In this document: positions 1 to 13,369 of the stretch, piece after piece | How positions within the stretch are numbered: position 1 is the first letter of the stretch | How the letters are laid out: every line of letters begins with the position of its first letter | Assembly: GCA_002205965.3 (NCBI GenBank) | Contig: NADL03000012.1 | Location: forward strand, 806,001-870,000 | Source of the DNA: Kappaphycus alvarezii | Lineage: Eukaryota; Rhodophyta; Florideophyceae; Gigartinales; Solieriaceae | DNA length: 64,000 nucleotides | Reading direction: 5' to 3' | Program-made: the position numbers and the translations under genes | The notes under the pieces: model-generated | Database searches by the model: none | What the model saw: the letters and a program-made list of their open reading frames with translations, nothing else | What the model was told of the DNA's origin: nothing

Positions 1-2570
1 GTACAGTAGATGAAGTAAATTAGTGTAATGCTGTTAGGCCTGTGCGGTACCACGTCACAAAGGAAGATGAATATGTGGAATACAAAATTAATCCCCCTTA
101 CATAAAACAATCGCCCCGATTCTTGAGGTTCTGCTCGTAACTATTCAAAAATCTTGAGAATTCTTAAGATGTGATTCGGGAAGCCACGAGTAATCGTGAT
201 CTCCGCACCCCTTCCATTTGACAAGTTGTTTATATTTTTTAATACGTTCTTTCTTGTGAGCGAGTATAGATTCAACTTCGTATTCCCCATGTCCATTTTG
301 AAAATCGAGAGGTGGCAGAGGTGGAATTATCAAATTCTTTGGTAATCCATGGTGTCTGTTTACATGATTCTTGAACAGCGGAGCCATTTCAGGAGCATCT
401 GTGTTTGATTTCGTTCGTATTGTTCTGATCATCTTAGAAAGTCAGTCTACCACTGTCAACGCGATGTTGTTTCCATCTTTCGGCTTTGGGAGAGTTGTGA
501 TGAAACCCATGCTTATGTTGGTCCTTTCAGTTTTCGGTGGCTCTATTGGTTTTAGAAGACCTGAAGGCTGCCTATTTGCCTATCGTTCTCTGGAAATGGC
601 AGATACGAACGTACCGGACTACATCCGATCCGAAATTCTTCCAATAAAACTTTTGTGATATTTTCTTTATATTTTACCTTATTTCTAAGTGTCCCGTGTT
701 ATGCGTGCAATGAAATTCGTGCAGGAACTTGATTCTAAAATGTACCTCTGGTACAAAGATATTATTTTCCAAGTAGAAGCATCCCTCGACGTTCAAAGAG
801 TGCTTTCAGGTCTTGATAATTGGTTATGATGTTCCCATCCCTAATTTAATATTATGACAACCCCACTAACTCAGTGTTCGTGAATGACATGGTCGAAATG
901 TTATTGGATTCTGAGGATTTCTTGGTAATGACTTCTTGGAGTAATGAATTGTTCCGGTAATCATGTGACGGCACATATTGTGGTTGCCTCAATAGTGCAT
1001 CCTCCACCACGTTTGATTTTCCTGAGATGTGGATCATCTTGAAGTAGAAATTAACTAATCTTTCCAGCAATCTCAATTGTCTCGGCGACAATTTTTCTCG
1101 GGTGTATATGTATCTTAGGGCATATTGATCCGAGTGGAAGGTGAATGAACTACCGTAAAGGTAGGCTCTCTACCACTTGGGAATAAAATGGCCAAAAGTT
1201 CTCTCTCATAGGCTGCATTCTTTTGCTCGGAATCATTATGACTTCTCGACGCAAAAGCGACCAGTCTTCAATAACTTGACTCTTTCGGTTCCAACAATGC
1301 TTCAATTGCGTACTGTGACGCATCTGTGGTTACGTAGATAAGCAGTGTGGCGTCGAAATTTCTGAGAGACGTTGCACTACAAAGTGTTTGCTTGAGGACT
1401 TTGAAGGCATCATCCTGCGGGCGACTCCATTGGAAATTGACGTTTTTAGTCAATTAAGTTACAGGTTTAGCAGCATTGAATGGCCGTATATGAATATTCG
1501 GTATTAATTGACAAAACCAAGAAAAGACTGTACTTGTTGCTTATTTTTCGGTATTGGCCATTCCATGAATCTACTTATCATATTTTCGTCAGCAGAAATA
1601 TCGCTTTGAGAAATGTTGTGTAGCAGGTACTCCATTTCTGTAACTCCAGAAACGAATTTACGTAATTCGCCAAAAAAATTTTCTCTTCTGAGGTTTTTGA
1701 GTACAGTTCGAATATAATCTAAGTGATCTTTTCATGTCCTACTGTAGATGAGAATATCAACCAGATAAAAGATCACAAATGGGGCGAGCTGGTTTTTGAA
1801 AATTTTATTTATTAGACTCACGGAAGTTGCTGCGGCATTGGTGATTCCAAACGGCAGAACAAGAAATTCAAAGTGCTCGTATCGCGTTCCGAAGTCGTTA
1901 AACGGAATCGAATCTTCGTGTAGTCCACTCTGGTGATAACCAGATATAAGATCAATTTTGCGAAAGTACTTTGCTCCTTTAAGTTGATCGAAAATGGAGT
2001 CAATTCGTGGTACGGGTACCTGTATTTTACATTAAGCCGATTTAAGGCTTTTTAATCCACACACATCCGTGGACTACTATCCTTCTTGCTCATGAACAGA
2101 ATGGGAGCTCCCCGGGGGCTCTTACTAGGTCTTATAAACTCAGTTCGCAGTAGCTCGTCCTACTGTTTTCGGAGTTCTGACATCTCTTTGTCAGAAAGTC
2201 TATAGAGACCTTTCTTCTGTGGTTTTGCTCCTTCCTCCAATTCTATTTCAAAGTTATGTTTCCTTGTTGGCGACAAAACTTTTAGGAGCTTCTCGTTAGT
2301 TCAAGCCAAATGCGCCTCGAAATAGCTTTTATGCAGTGAAATTGAAGTCTTTCGGAAATCGCTCCTAGCCCGTTAAGTATTTACCAATCAGTTGGCTTTT
2401 GAAATAACCCAGCATTCCGTGCTTGTCTCGAGTTGTTTTAGCTTTAATTTTTAACAGCTTTCTAATGTTAAAAAAATCAGTCAACGCAGTAGATTTGAAG
2501 CTCTGTATGTCCATTTGCTCAGTGAAAGGCAAAATCCTGGTGGAGCGCATTTCGAAGCTATTTGACTCGA
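1..2570 (-). mobile_element. Ty3/gypsy chromodomain retroelement fossil
   Basis: Pol remains read right to left on the minus strand. Reverse transcriptase lies at about 1450-2300, with fingers-type residues such as [10 protein letters not shown] near 2100. RNase H lies at about 850-1450 (VTTDASQYAIEALL near 1310 and SGKSNVVEDALLRQP near 1010). Integrase core sequence lies at about 330-640, and a chromodomain at about 145-290 (EYEVESILAHK, YKQLVKWKG). This order is that of chromoviruses, whose chromodomain at the integrase end guides insertion to chromatin. The element runs off the left edge, and its right side meets the 2.6-3.1 kb segment. It is broken, with many breaks, and no LTR pair was found for it, so it looks old. 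Confidence 0.88.
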
Positions 2571-2904
2571 ATACTGAGTACTTAAGGCCGGATGGTCATG
2601 CAGAAAATAAATACCAAGCCATCAGACCATCTATTCAACATGTCCGTTCAAATCTCGATCATCCTCGCTACTTATCCTTCCACCTCAGTCAAAGTCAACT
2701 ACTCTGTTCAGTCGTCCGCGTTTTCATTGTGTCACTACATCACTACAGTCACTACGTCTCTCAGTGTGCTTTTCCATCTGTCTCCCAGTCTCACCTTCTA
2801 CTAGTCTCTCCGTCTCTTATTCCCTCTGTCTTTCAACCTCGTCTTTCCGGCATCCTTGCTTGCCGTCATTTTGCCCAGTATTTTCATAGGGGTTAGGTTT
2901 GCTC

Positions 2905-3110
2905 GCTACCTCTGTTTACTGCGGCTGAAGTGTTTCGTGTGCCGGGCTATATAACCAGCACTCAAGCGCTCTGTGGCCGAGATTAGTCGTTACTACTGTA
3001 ACAAACCTAAAAAGAAATAAGAAGTAAAGTATCGAAAGTATAAACTCATCATAGATATCATTAAAATCCCATAAAATTCAAGTTCCAGCGAATTTTCTCA
3101 ACAGCACCTG
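2905..3110. repeat. LTR-like segment, left member of a related pair
   Basis: This stretch resembles 7935-8140 along its whole length: shared blocks include CGGCTGAAG, a GGGCTA(T/C)ATA box near 2950, and the AT-rich run that follows. The pair bounds the gypsy fossil at 3.9-7.6 kb, so the simplest reading is its two LTRs. The TATA-like box faces right, opposite to the pol reading direction between them, so the assignment is not settled. By eye roughly a quarter or more of positions differ, which implies great age. Confidence 0.5.
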
Positions 3111-3142
3111 CTCCTCAAACTGCAGCAAGTTTGCATTAAAGA

Positions 3143-3902
3143 TTGAGCTCAATCAGCTCACCCAAAGATTGGTCAATCCCTACAGCTCCCTGTAGAAAGG
3201 AGCAAACCAAATCAGCACTCGCGCTTGGCCTCTCTTGGGTCCTATCGCTTCCAAAACAGCCATTACTTTCAATTCGCACCTCGCAAATCTCCCATCCCCT
3301 CCGCGCGCCGTATTCGACGCAAATTTCAGTGTCGATCTGTAAGACAAAGCCTCAGAGATGGGCCATCCACTGAGCTCGTAGAGGCGAAGGAACTAAAGCG
3401 TTATGGTCATCCTAAAATACCTTCGGTAACCAGTTGAGTGGCTCATAATGAAAGAATTAGGCTAAGGAAAGTCTGAAAGGTAGATACAGGCAAAGATTCA
3501 GTGCGTTTAGAACCGAGCTTGGGGACCTTGGACGAAGTTGAGAGGATGTAGAGTGAAATTGCAGCCAGTATTATTATCCGCAAGAATTTATCCGTGAATC
3601 ATCGGTTTAGACGAGAAGATTGAGTTCATGCGTGAGCATTCGGATAAAATGGCATAAAGGTCGAGAAGGAGTGCGGAGCTAGAAGATACGTGTTTCCCGC
3701 GGGTTACGACGGACCTTTGGTCGAAGTTCCCGCAAGAAGATTTAGAGTCAGAGTCAATACTGCCTATGACTCATTAAAAGTCAGAGTCAATACTGCCTAT
3801 GACTCATTAAAAGTCAGAGTCAATACTGCCTATGACTCATTAAAAGTCAGAGTCAATACTGCCTATGACTCATTAAAGGAGAAAGCCAAAAAAAAGCACT
3901 AA
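3143..3902 (+). other. Unassigned coding-like stretch ending in a 33 bp tandem repeat
   Basis: Plus-strand open stretches lie at 3143-3373, 3225-3437 and 3690-3902. The last starts MFPAGYDGPLVEVPARRF, continues into four VRVNTAYDSLK repeats and ends in a lysine-rich tail (EKAKKKH). I do not recognise a family. The position between the LTR-like segment at 2.9 kb and the gypsy fossil suggests it belongs to a retroelement, perhaps a gag-side remnant of another copy, but no zinc knuckle or protease motif is visible. Confidence 0.3.
3747..3878 (+). repeat. Tandem repeat, 4 x 33 bp
   Basis: Four head-to-tail 33 bp units start at 3747, 3780, 3813 and 3846. The first three are identical and the fourth differs only at its last base. 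In frame, each unit encodes VRVNTAYDSLK (11 residues). Near-perfect identity inside otherwise decayed sequence points to a recent expansion by slippage or unequal exchange. Confidence 0.97.
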
Positions 3903-6900
3903 AACGGAGGTGAAACGGTAACTAACATGGCCCAAATTCTTTAATCTTAGGAATTCAGGTGAATAGGGCGCAAGACGTAGGGAATTGTGTCCTTGCGTGG
4001 ATGGCGCAGGAATGAGGACTCACGCATGAGATGAACCAGTATCAGGGGTGTGCAACTTTCTAAACGCCACAATGCCGTAATAGCTCTGCAGAAGGACAGA
4101 AAACTTAGCTGTGGATTTTAACGCCTGCACATGCGCAACCAGAACCCAATCCACGAAGTTGAACAAATCTGAATCGTCAATTCTACGCATCTTTCCCTAG
4201 CAATGCGAGCTTAAAGGGCCGAGGAGCTCAAAAGTGCCATCTTGCGGTGCGTATCGAAAGCGTTGTTTATCAAGGCGACGGTATCAGAGGGATCAAGTTG
4301 CGGAACTACTCCTAACATCAGTTCGAACGGCGAAGCTCATGCATAAGGCGTCGGTAGTGGTATCCATACAGAATACGGGGGAAATATTCCTCCGAATCCA
4401 TTAATTGCGAATCCCATATTTTCCAGGGCTCTTTTGATTTTTCGTACTATCCGTTCGGCTCTACCATAAGACATGGGAGCGCAAGCGAGAATAATGTCCA
4501 TATGATTCCATGTTTCTTCATGAAATGCAATGGCGGCAGCGATGTAGCATCCAACGTTTGGAGATAATAGTATTTGGGGACCAAAAGGTCATTAATTCGA
4601 TCTCTATGAATCTGCGACGGTTTTGCCGACGAGTAGTAGTTTTAACTGAAATTGGTCAGAATTTCCAAAGCCTGACGGCTATGAGAAGATAATCCTCTGC
4701 TGCGTTTGATATCGGTAGAGGTCCGCGAAATCTATCGAATAAGTCTCGAAGATATTCGTCAATGAGAAATTCAACGTCGTGCGATACGGTAGAATAGGCC
4801 TCTTGTCCTGGAACCCTTCGCAACTTTTCACTTATTTGTGATTTTCGTTGTGCATCTACGGCAACCAATAACGGTCTGAGACAAATTTCTTTTTCTTCTC
4901 CTTGTCCCAGTGTCCAACATCGTCATGGAGGGTATTCAATAGCGCGATACTGTTCGTCACAAATGGTACAGATTTAGCCCGTTTTTGGTGCGTCTGAGAA
5001 GCTTTTGTTCCCAAATCATGAAGATTTTAGCCATAAATTTGATCGAACGGCGCTTGTCCTCATCGTCGTTCAGGATTTCAAGGCATGCATATGAAGGGCG
5101 AATTAGAGCAGGAGAAAAGCTCAAGTACTGAGTACTCCTCGACAGTTATGGAGTCCAATTCCGCGAACAGGTTTCCTTCATCTTGTTCAGTGCCAGGAGA
5201 GGATCTAGTAGGTTTTGCACGCGAAAGGTAGTCAGCTGCGCCGTTGCCCACGCTCGGCCTGTACTCTTCCTCGAACCAATAATCCGTAAGAAAGTCCATT
5301 CAGCGTTCGATACTTCGATGAAGATCGTTTTTCTTGAATGCATAGCGAATGGTATGATGGTTTCTTATCATCTTGAACGGCTCATTTGAAAAAAGATAAA
5401 CAAAAAATTATTTAAATCGAAAACTGTGGCGAGCTCCTCCATCTCATAGGCGTATTAGCTACGCTTTTCTGCATGCATTTCTTCTGCCTTGCGTAACGAA
5501 CGGGATGAATTTTTCCTTCTCCTCTTTTGGTCCAGAACAGCCCCAATGTCAACATTAGAAGAGCCTGTAAGATCCTGTTTCCATGATTCAATGGGACTCG
5601 AAATATCCCAAATAGAATATGACCTCTATCTTGAATAGTAGCCAGCGATCTGCCTTCCTTTTGCGGTTCAATTGCGGAAATGTACGTATAAATGAGACCT
5701 GCAATACTTTCTCGTCACGATGATGACTGAAAATGACCAAGAAGACGACGCAGTGGTAATGAACACAGTGTATAACATCTTTTCGATTTTTCGAGGGTCA
5801 ATTTATATTTGTAGAGGCGAAGTCCGAGAACCCCTGTTGTGGGTCGGAATAGGGTCCTTTATCTCGAAGAAATGTTTCGTTGGAATGGATGCAAAGCGAA
5901 TTTAATCTATAGTCCAGGTGACTAATCTCTGTAGCGAAGCAAGCCATTAATGCCTCCCTGCGTCTATTTCTTCAAGTGAGCTAGTCGATCCCTCAGCTCG
6001 TTACGCATTTTCTCGTCTTTTCTTTTTCATCAGTAGTTCTTCACTGGTAGGATCTCCGTCCGATCTGGAATATTTATCCTCGCAGATAGCCAGGACCGCT
6101 TCTTCTTCCGAATAGTGCGACGACACCGGATCGGAGTTCAAATCAGACTTGAATTCTTCACCGGGGGTCCGTAACTTTTCGCCCTCGACCAGTTTATTCT
6201 TAGTCGACTTAGCGTAGATCGGAAGCACCATTTCTTCTGAAGCAATAGTTAAACGAACACTCTGCGACCCGAATTCCATGTTTGCACACATATCTGTGAG
6301 CATGGAGAGACCGGTTATGATGTCGAATGGGGACTTCTCGACCATAAAGAAGTCTAATTTGACCGCTTTGTCACTGAACATCGTCGGGACTTGACAAGCA
6401 TCCGACATGGGAAGAGGTCTCATCATTCGCAACAGTGATCCTTCTAGACGTATAGTTCGGCGTGAGCTATAGATGTATAAATTTTCAGATGAAATGAAGC
6501 CCGATACGGGTATGGAGTTTAGTGGAGCCCAGACCTTGGTACCGTAAATTTTTATCTGATTCAACTGTAATAAACATAGACGAGAATTCAAAACGACTGC
6601 GATGTGGGAAACAGACTGTCTCCCAAGCAACTGGAGCATAAACGCAGAAGCTACGTCAGCGTATCTTCTAACAAGCTGGCCAAGTGTGAAACCACAGTTG
6701 GCGTTTGCAAGCTCTCGAACAAGGTCATATTTGCCGACGTTTCCCTGTAGCTTGTTTGAGTTCTTCACGAAGTTTGATTTCTTCGCCTTCCTTTTACGGC
6801 TCATAATTGGAAAATTTTCCGGGAATAGGGCTTGGCCTGCCTTCATAGCGCGAGATTGGGGTCAAGTCATGGGGAAAGAGATTGGAATCCTGACGGGGAT

Positions 6901-7640
6901 CTCTCGGAATTGACTCTCCGTCGGCGTTTCTCTTCGCGAAATTGACGCCTTCATCCTGCGACAAATCGGTCTTAGACGAGTCTTCTTGGAGGACTTTCAC
7001 TCAGCCACCTGCCTCCCTGTCTACTTTTCTTCTCAACGGCCTCCTCGCGATCTGCGTCTTTCTTCCCTTGAAGACTAGCAATTAGCCTCTGGATGACCTA
7101 TCTTTCCACAAAGGAACAGCAAGTATGACCATGCGCGTTCTTTTCGCAATTGATTGCGTTATGGACAAGCTCATTGAACTAAGAGCATTAGCGGACCCAA
7201 TTGTTCTTCTTAATAGCTAGAAATGGTCCAGCCCCTTTCTTTGCCCTAGTCTTCTACAGGAAAATCGTCAGCCTTGAGAGTAATTCGGCTATAGAATCCC
7301 TCTTATCTTCAATATACCTCGAACTCAAATCCGAGAGATTCAGCAGCATTTCCGGCGGAACTTCGGCTGTACGATTCGAAGGATCGGTAAATGCTACCCG
7401 ACTCTAGTGAAAATCTTTCAACGCTTTGACAACTCCTAAGTGCTCTCTAGGTCTCTGGAATACCAAGAACTATAGCTGCTCCTTTTTTGACAGAGACTGG
7501 TACGAAGAAGTCCCAACCTTGCGACCTTGTCGAAGCTATCCTTCTCGTAGAGTCGATCTATCTCCTTCAACGACCCAGGGATGCTTTCTAAAGCTTGATG
7601 AATCATATCCTAGGTGTCTTCTTCTTTGATAAATTCGAAG
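3900..7640 (-). mobile_element. Ty3/gypsy retroelement fossil (second)
   Basis: Parts in minus-strand order are a gag-like region at about 7000-7640, a retropepsin-like region at 6001-6846, an RNase H tail at about 5080-5400 (GNGAADYLSRAKP) and integrase at about 3950-4870 (EYLRDLFDRFRGPLP, then VDWVLVAHVQALKSTAKF near 4150). The 6001-6846 stretch reads open for 281 codons and ends its protease-like part in SPFDIITGLSML, like the conserved second half of gypsy proteases. Integrase pieces resemble those of the next element (YLRDLLSRFLWALP), so the two are related copies. It is broken, with many breaks, and looks old. Confidence 0.82.
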
Positions 7641-7934
7641 AAGAACTTCTTCTTCACGGCTATGTGGTTTTTCGCTTCTTTTTTCAGATACTTATTACGA
7701 GCAAAGGTGTCGTAACAGAATTCGAAAGCGCCGCCATCTACATTTCCGAAGAGATATTACTTTTTTCTCCCCAGCTCGAAATCGCTCGTGCCGTCGAACA
7801 ATACCGCGCTGGGCCGGAAGTTTCAATACTGCGCAAGAGTAACATGATGGGAGTGGATGAGTAAGTTAGTACTGTAGGTAGGGAAGACATTACTATATGT
7901 AGAAAGGGGGTAAGTATTCCCACTGACTCAATTT

Positions 7935-8140
7935 ACAGCGGCTGAAGCTTTTCATGTGTCGGGCTACATACCTGGCACACGAGTGCTCTGTGTCCAAGAA
8001 TCGTCGGTAGAACTGTTCAGCACCTAAAAAATAAATAAAAATGAAAGGTCACAAGATAAAAATGACAGTAGCGGACAGTAGTAATTCATTACAGATACCT
8101 CTAAATTCGCATAAATTTCATTCTCTAGTGAATGATCTAA
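7935..8140. repeat. LTR-like segment, right member of a related pair
   Basis: Partner of 2905-3110: the same order of short shared blocks (CGGCTGAAG, GGGCTACATA, ATTCGCATAAATTTCA against CCCATAAAATTCAAG, and the following GTGAATG/GCGAATT). It lies immediately right of the second gypsy fossil. Divergence is high, so only the core could be aligned by eye. Confidence 0.48.
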
Positions 8141-8229
8141 ACAAGGTGATCCTAGGAAGCAGGAGGTTTGTGTGGTGTGTTGTGCTTTTATCCCCGTCAC
8201 TAACGGGTGCACTATTTACGTAGAACTCT

Positions 8230-8660
8230 TGGTGCCGCAGATGGTTCCAGAGCCACATTCGGCGAGGCCCGCAATAATTAAAGATAATTAAAATACTGCA
8301 GAAAATAATAGAAAAACGACTCTAGAGTACAGTAGCTGAGACATGTAGAAAACTGAGAAAGATCTTCATTCAAGTAGCAAAAAAGTTAGGTTGGTTTTTA
8401 TTACCCTTCAAGAGCCATAAAAACCAGCCCAGGCCCGGCAGATGTTGATTGCTCCTCAGTTAGAAGCCCAGAGTACCGAGTAAATCTGACCTGGTTGGTG
8501 GTATATGAAATCAATGCCCCCCTCATACCCTCAAATCCTATCTGTATACCTTTCGCCTCGAAACTGAAAAGCATCAACTCTTCCCTAGCCGGCCCAGCGA
8601 CTGCAGCCAAACATCCCAAGTTGCCCCGCGCGCGGTGTATTCTCCGCTCTGAACACACCT
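8230..8660 (-). repeat. 3' LTR-like segment of the third gypsy fossil
   Basis: This stretch aligns with 13370-13810. Shared blocks include ATAATTAAAATACTG against ATAAATAAAATACTG, GACTCTAGA(G/C)TACAGT, TGTAGAAAAC(T/G)GAGAAA and TTAGGTTGGTTTTTA against TTTAGGTTTTTGGTG. It lies downstream of the pol region on the minus strand. Boundaries are approximate, and divergence of perhaps a third of positions implies an old insertion. Confidence 0.65.
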
Positions 8661-8699
8661 TGATTCAGGACAGCTAGAGCCTTCGGGACTGCTACATCC

Positions 8700-9400
8700 G
8701 TGTCACTACGAGCGGAGGTTTGTACGGCTTCGGAGCCGTCCGAAAGAAATCTCTATGAGGACCAATAGGATGACAAGGACCATCCAAACCGCGAAGAAGT
8801 AAGCGCGGAGAAGAATCAGCCTCATTACTTAATGGCAAACGCCAGCAGCTCGAAAAAGCGCGGACGAACCTGTTCCCCTCGAAAATGCAGTTATCCAGGC
8901 CAGAAGTGCTCTTCCTCCTACCCGTACAGTACCCCCGAGCATTTCATCGTGGATAAGCTCCCTGGGATTTTGAGTTTACAGAAGGTCGTCGTCTTCTCGA
9001 GAAGAACCGACATAATCAATATCCAGAAGTCGGGAGTACAGGGAGGGTCCATATCCGACATGCGGTTTTCGCATTTAGTTCGGGGACACCAAGGAGAATA
9101 TTAAGTGTCGCCGGATGTATTTCAATGGGACTTGGAGGTCGTTTATGCCTGGAATATCCCAAAAAAGTTGGCCTCGAAGGATTTTGACCAGCGTATCTAC
9201 TGGGATCTATCTACATAACTTAGCTGACGGAATCTATTCCTGACCAGGATAATCACCTGGAGTTTCTGGAGTTCCCATCTTCGATAATCTCGGAATTAGT
9301 GGGAAGGGCCCGGCATGGTGTCCATGACAGCTAGATAGTTAAATATGTAGTAAAAGCGGGCACAGGGAGTAAGGCTTCTGGCGCCTCGTATGAATAGCTT
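8700..9400. other. Unassigned stretch beside the third gypsy fossil
   Basis: A 90-codon plus-strand open frame (8832-9104, starting MANASSSKKRGRTCSPRKC) is basic and serine-rich at its start. I recognise no domain, and it lies between the 3' LTR-like segment and the integrase end of a minus-strand element, so it may be an antisense artefact or a poorly preserved 3' end of the element. Confidence 0.3.
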
Positions 9401-12400
9401 GTCGGGAATTCCTACCCCTTATGGTTTACCCAGTACCCAGAACGAGCTGCTTTCAAAATACGACACGGTCCGAAAAAAAGAGATTGGAAAGCAGACTAAT
9501 TAGCCTTAGGCGTTAAGGCATTGCCATGTGCGACCCAAATCAAGTCTCGTGTATTAAATGTTCGTACTTCTACACCCCCACTTTCCATGCGAGCAGCTGC
9601 ATCTTAATATAGACCCTCGTCGGCGACGCGCTAACATAACCAGCATCTATAGCCGTAAATGAGCTCCCGAAGAATTGTTTAATAGTCTACCCAGATCTAA
9701 CGGATCCATTATCGGTCTAACTCCGAACAGGAGTTCGAACGGGGAGTCACCTGTCTCAAGTCCTTGGCGGCAGTAGCCATAAAGAACTCGGGGAAGTCAG
9801 TGTTACTGATCGTATGGTTTACCGTACACAATCTTCTTTAATGCATTCTTGATAGTGCGCACCATCCTTTCTACGCAAACATTTGACATCAGCTCATAAG
9901 AAGGGACGGTGATCCACTCGAATCCGTTCTTGTTCATAAATTAGACGAGAGTAATGGTCGCAAAAATACAGCATTGTCAGACACAACTGTCTTCGGGGGG
10001 CAGGAAGGGAAGTGATCTACTTTTCCAATAATGCGGTCACAGCTTCTGCGGATTCGATCTTCGTTGCGGCGGCAATCGGCCTGCCCGCCAGATACTCGAT
10101 AGCTATGAAAATTAATTTGTTTCCAACCTCTGACCCTTGGAAGGGCCCAAAGAAATCTAGAGAGTAGGTCTCGAAGATATTCGTGAGCGCAATACTCAAC
10201 GTATTCCGATAAGGGGGGATTTACTTGGCCTTTTGACATACACAGCAGCTTTTACAGTAGTTGTTAAGGTCTAGATGGAGCTAAGGTCACCAGTATCGGT
10301 CAGAAACGAATTGCTTTGTTGTCACCTTATCCCAGCGCCCAACTTCGTCCTGAAGTATCCTCAGGTTCCCTTGCCTGTCATTGATTCCTGCAGTCGTGCG
10401 GCGAACATTATTTGTACGGGTCAATAATTTTTTTCCCGCACTGTTTATTATTTTGCACAGTGTTTTGTCTAACTGCGCTCGGACATTTCTGTTCTTGAAT
10501 ATTATTCTCCTCGATGTAGCGACAGAAATCAACAAAATAACGTAGTCCCAGCACAGCTCACGGAATAGAGTGCAGCAAAAAGTTTTCCTTCTATGTCATT
10601 TGGGGCACTTCGTAGCTCTTCGTGAGCTACAAGTGAAAGGTAGTCTGCAGCCTTATTCCCTGTGCCCGGACTATATCCCACCTCAAATTCCTACTCGGCT
10701 CTAAATTCCATCCATCGTGACGGTATTCCATAGAAGCCACTTTTTTAAAGGCGAACTGAAGGGCATGATGGTCAGTTACGAGTTTGAAGGGCTCCGATGA
10801 AAGAAATTACTCTCGGAACCTCCTAAATGCACAGATGAAACAAAAGCTTCCATCTCACACGTGGAATAGTTCCGCTCGCCGAAGTACATATTGCGACTTG
10901 CATGTGCACGGGGTGTATCTCCCGGTCTTTTTCTTCTGAGAAATTAATACTCCCACGGAGACACTCGAGGAATCTGTTTCCACCAAGAAAGGCGCGTCGA
11001 AGTCGGGGAAGGCCAACGCAGATGGGCATGTAAGCTTCTCTTTTAGAACAATGAATAAATCCTTCATCTCTTCTGTCCAATTGAACTTCTTATCTGCGAA
11101 ATCTGCGGCGTGAAGAGCGACAAGTGTACCTGCGAAGTCCTTGATAACGCGGCGATAAAAGTCGGCTAAACTGAGGAAACTCCGCATCACAGTAGTGTCA
11201 ATTGGTACGGATTCCTCCTTGATTACACTGATTTTCTCTTTGTCGACTTCAGTTACATTCTCGTCTATTGAATGGCCGAGAAGCTTGACATTAGACTTTG
11301 AAAAGGCACACTTCCTGATTCTTAACTTGATATTGGCCTTTTTAATAGCTTTGAAGACAATGCGAAGGTGTAGAAAGTGCTCCTCGATTGTGTTAGAGAA
11401 CAAGAAGACGTCTTAAAGATACATTCAAGCGAAGGATATAACTTTCAAGGTGTATTACATCGTTCGCTGGAACGCAGACGGAGCGTTCAGCAGGCCAAAG
11501 TGCATCACCTAGAACTCGAATGTGCCTAAGTGGCACAAACATTTAGTTACTTCGTCGCATTATTAACTCATGAGGGTCTGAACATACCCTGCAAGGAGGT
11601 CCAGGTTGTAAAGATTGAGCTTACCCTCAATTCATAGATTATTTCTTTGATCTTGTGCAGAGAACAGCGGTCAGCCTTCATTCGTCGGTTCATTGCGCGA
11701 CAATCCACAAAAAGCGGGGGCTTATGTTATTATTGTTACAAATACGACAGTTAAATATCAGGCTGAAGAGTCTGGAGAGACAAGTTCTGCATCACGCATG
11801 TTGTCGATCTCCTTGCGTGCGATGATAATTATTATGTGGGGCCGTTAGAGAAATAGTTTTCTTTTTGGTGTTTTTTCAAGTATTTCTTACGATTAATCTT
11901 TCTTTATGGATATGATAAGAAAATAAAGAACGTCTGAGACTCTGAGTGATAAAAAATGCGATACAAATTGCGTAGCGTGGTTGAGGCGAGGAGACATTCG
12001 ACGAGCACTGGATAGATAAATGTCTCTTTCTTCACCTCGAATACGTGTTTCGTAGGTGCCGATGCGGTACGAAGCTCCTCGATAGCCCATGCGACTAACT
12101 CGGTATCACGGATTGAGCTGTTTATGTTTCCTTGTGTTTCTTCGGGAAGATCAGCAAGGAAGGATCTAACCTTCCATTTCATCTCCTTTTTCTCTTTTTT
12201 TCAATCGCTTCTTCCATGTTGGCAGAAAACGTACCGATAGTTACTTATAAGAGTTTTTGGGAGTCACAATGTTTTTTTCCGGACCGCTGGACCAATATTT
12301 CTTCTGAGGTGTACGCGGAGTCAGGGCCAGCGTCAGAGTCGAAGGTGAGTCTCAACTAGGCTTTTAATTCTCTTCACTCTTCATCAGCTACCTCTGTGCT

Positions 12401-13369
12401 GCTTTTTTATCTCAATCCGAAGGCAGCATTACCTCCAAAGAGCAAATATTCATATGAAAGCTTTGGGTACCGAAGTCCTAATTTGCTCGAATAGCCGAGA
12501 GAATGGAGAGACCAATAATTAGATAAAATGGCGACTTCCCCGAAACCAGGTAGTCCAGTCTGACCACTTGATCCCTACATATTAAGGTGAGACGGGTGTT
12601 CAACAAGGGCATCGACCTCCTGCTCGATGTTTTTTGGGCTAGCATTGGGAATAACTAAGAGTCTTGCCGGCGATAATTCCATAACGTGAGGCGAGGATAC
12701 GGAAAAAGCAATACTTTTCGCGTGAAAATCCTTCAAAGCCTTCACTAGATCGGCTTAATACCTCTATCCTCAGAATGACAAGATCTGGTGCAACTGATCA
12801 TTTATAAATGAAACAGTCCTAAGTGATAAGAATTTTTCAATATTTTCGAAACCATCCTTGTCGTACAAAAGCTCAATGTTCTTCAAGTACTTTAGTACGG
12901 CTTCTCTCTCGAGGACTACTGAGGCTTGACGGATGATTTCCGAGGGCTCTTCTTCCTCGGCGAAATTTTCGGGAACTTCTCCTCGGCAATTGCATAGTTC
13001 CTGGTATCTTCAATCAGCTATCCATGATCTGCGAACGAATCGTAGTAGAACTCAAACACAGTTCATGCAGGTGTCCAAAGAAGAAACCTATCTTCTCCTC
13101 ACTGGACTTACCGGCAATCGCAACATTGTCATATAAGGAGAAGAACTTATTCACTTCGCTATTCACGTCGTAAGCGACAGAATTCGCTCCGAGGGAAGAA
13201 GTCCTCCATAAGAGTACCATGATAAGGTTTCAATATGTGGAGGTGGACAAGGTAAGTGACCACGGGAAGAGAAGCGTATTTTTGGTGTTTTTTAGCCTTA
13301 CGCCGGCCAATAACAGCCAGAAATGTTTGTATGGAACTCGCGAGTACGGTAGGACGTTCCAGGGCCACA

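Noticed and set aside
3747-3878. CRISPR-like array
   Set aside because: The units are directly adjacent without spacers and encode an in-frame peptide repeat; a tandem repeat, not a CRISPR.
6602-6913. 103-codon plus-strand frame
   Set aside because: It lies antisense to the gypsy protease-like region, which has family motifs on the minus strand.
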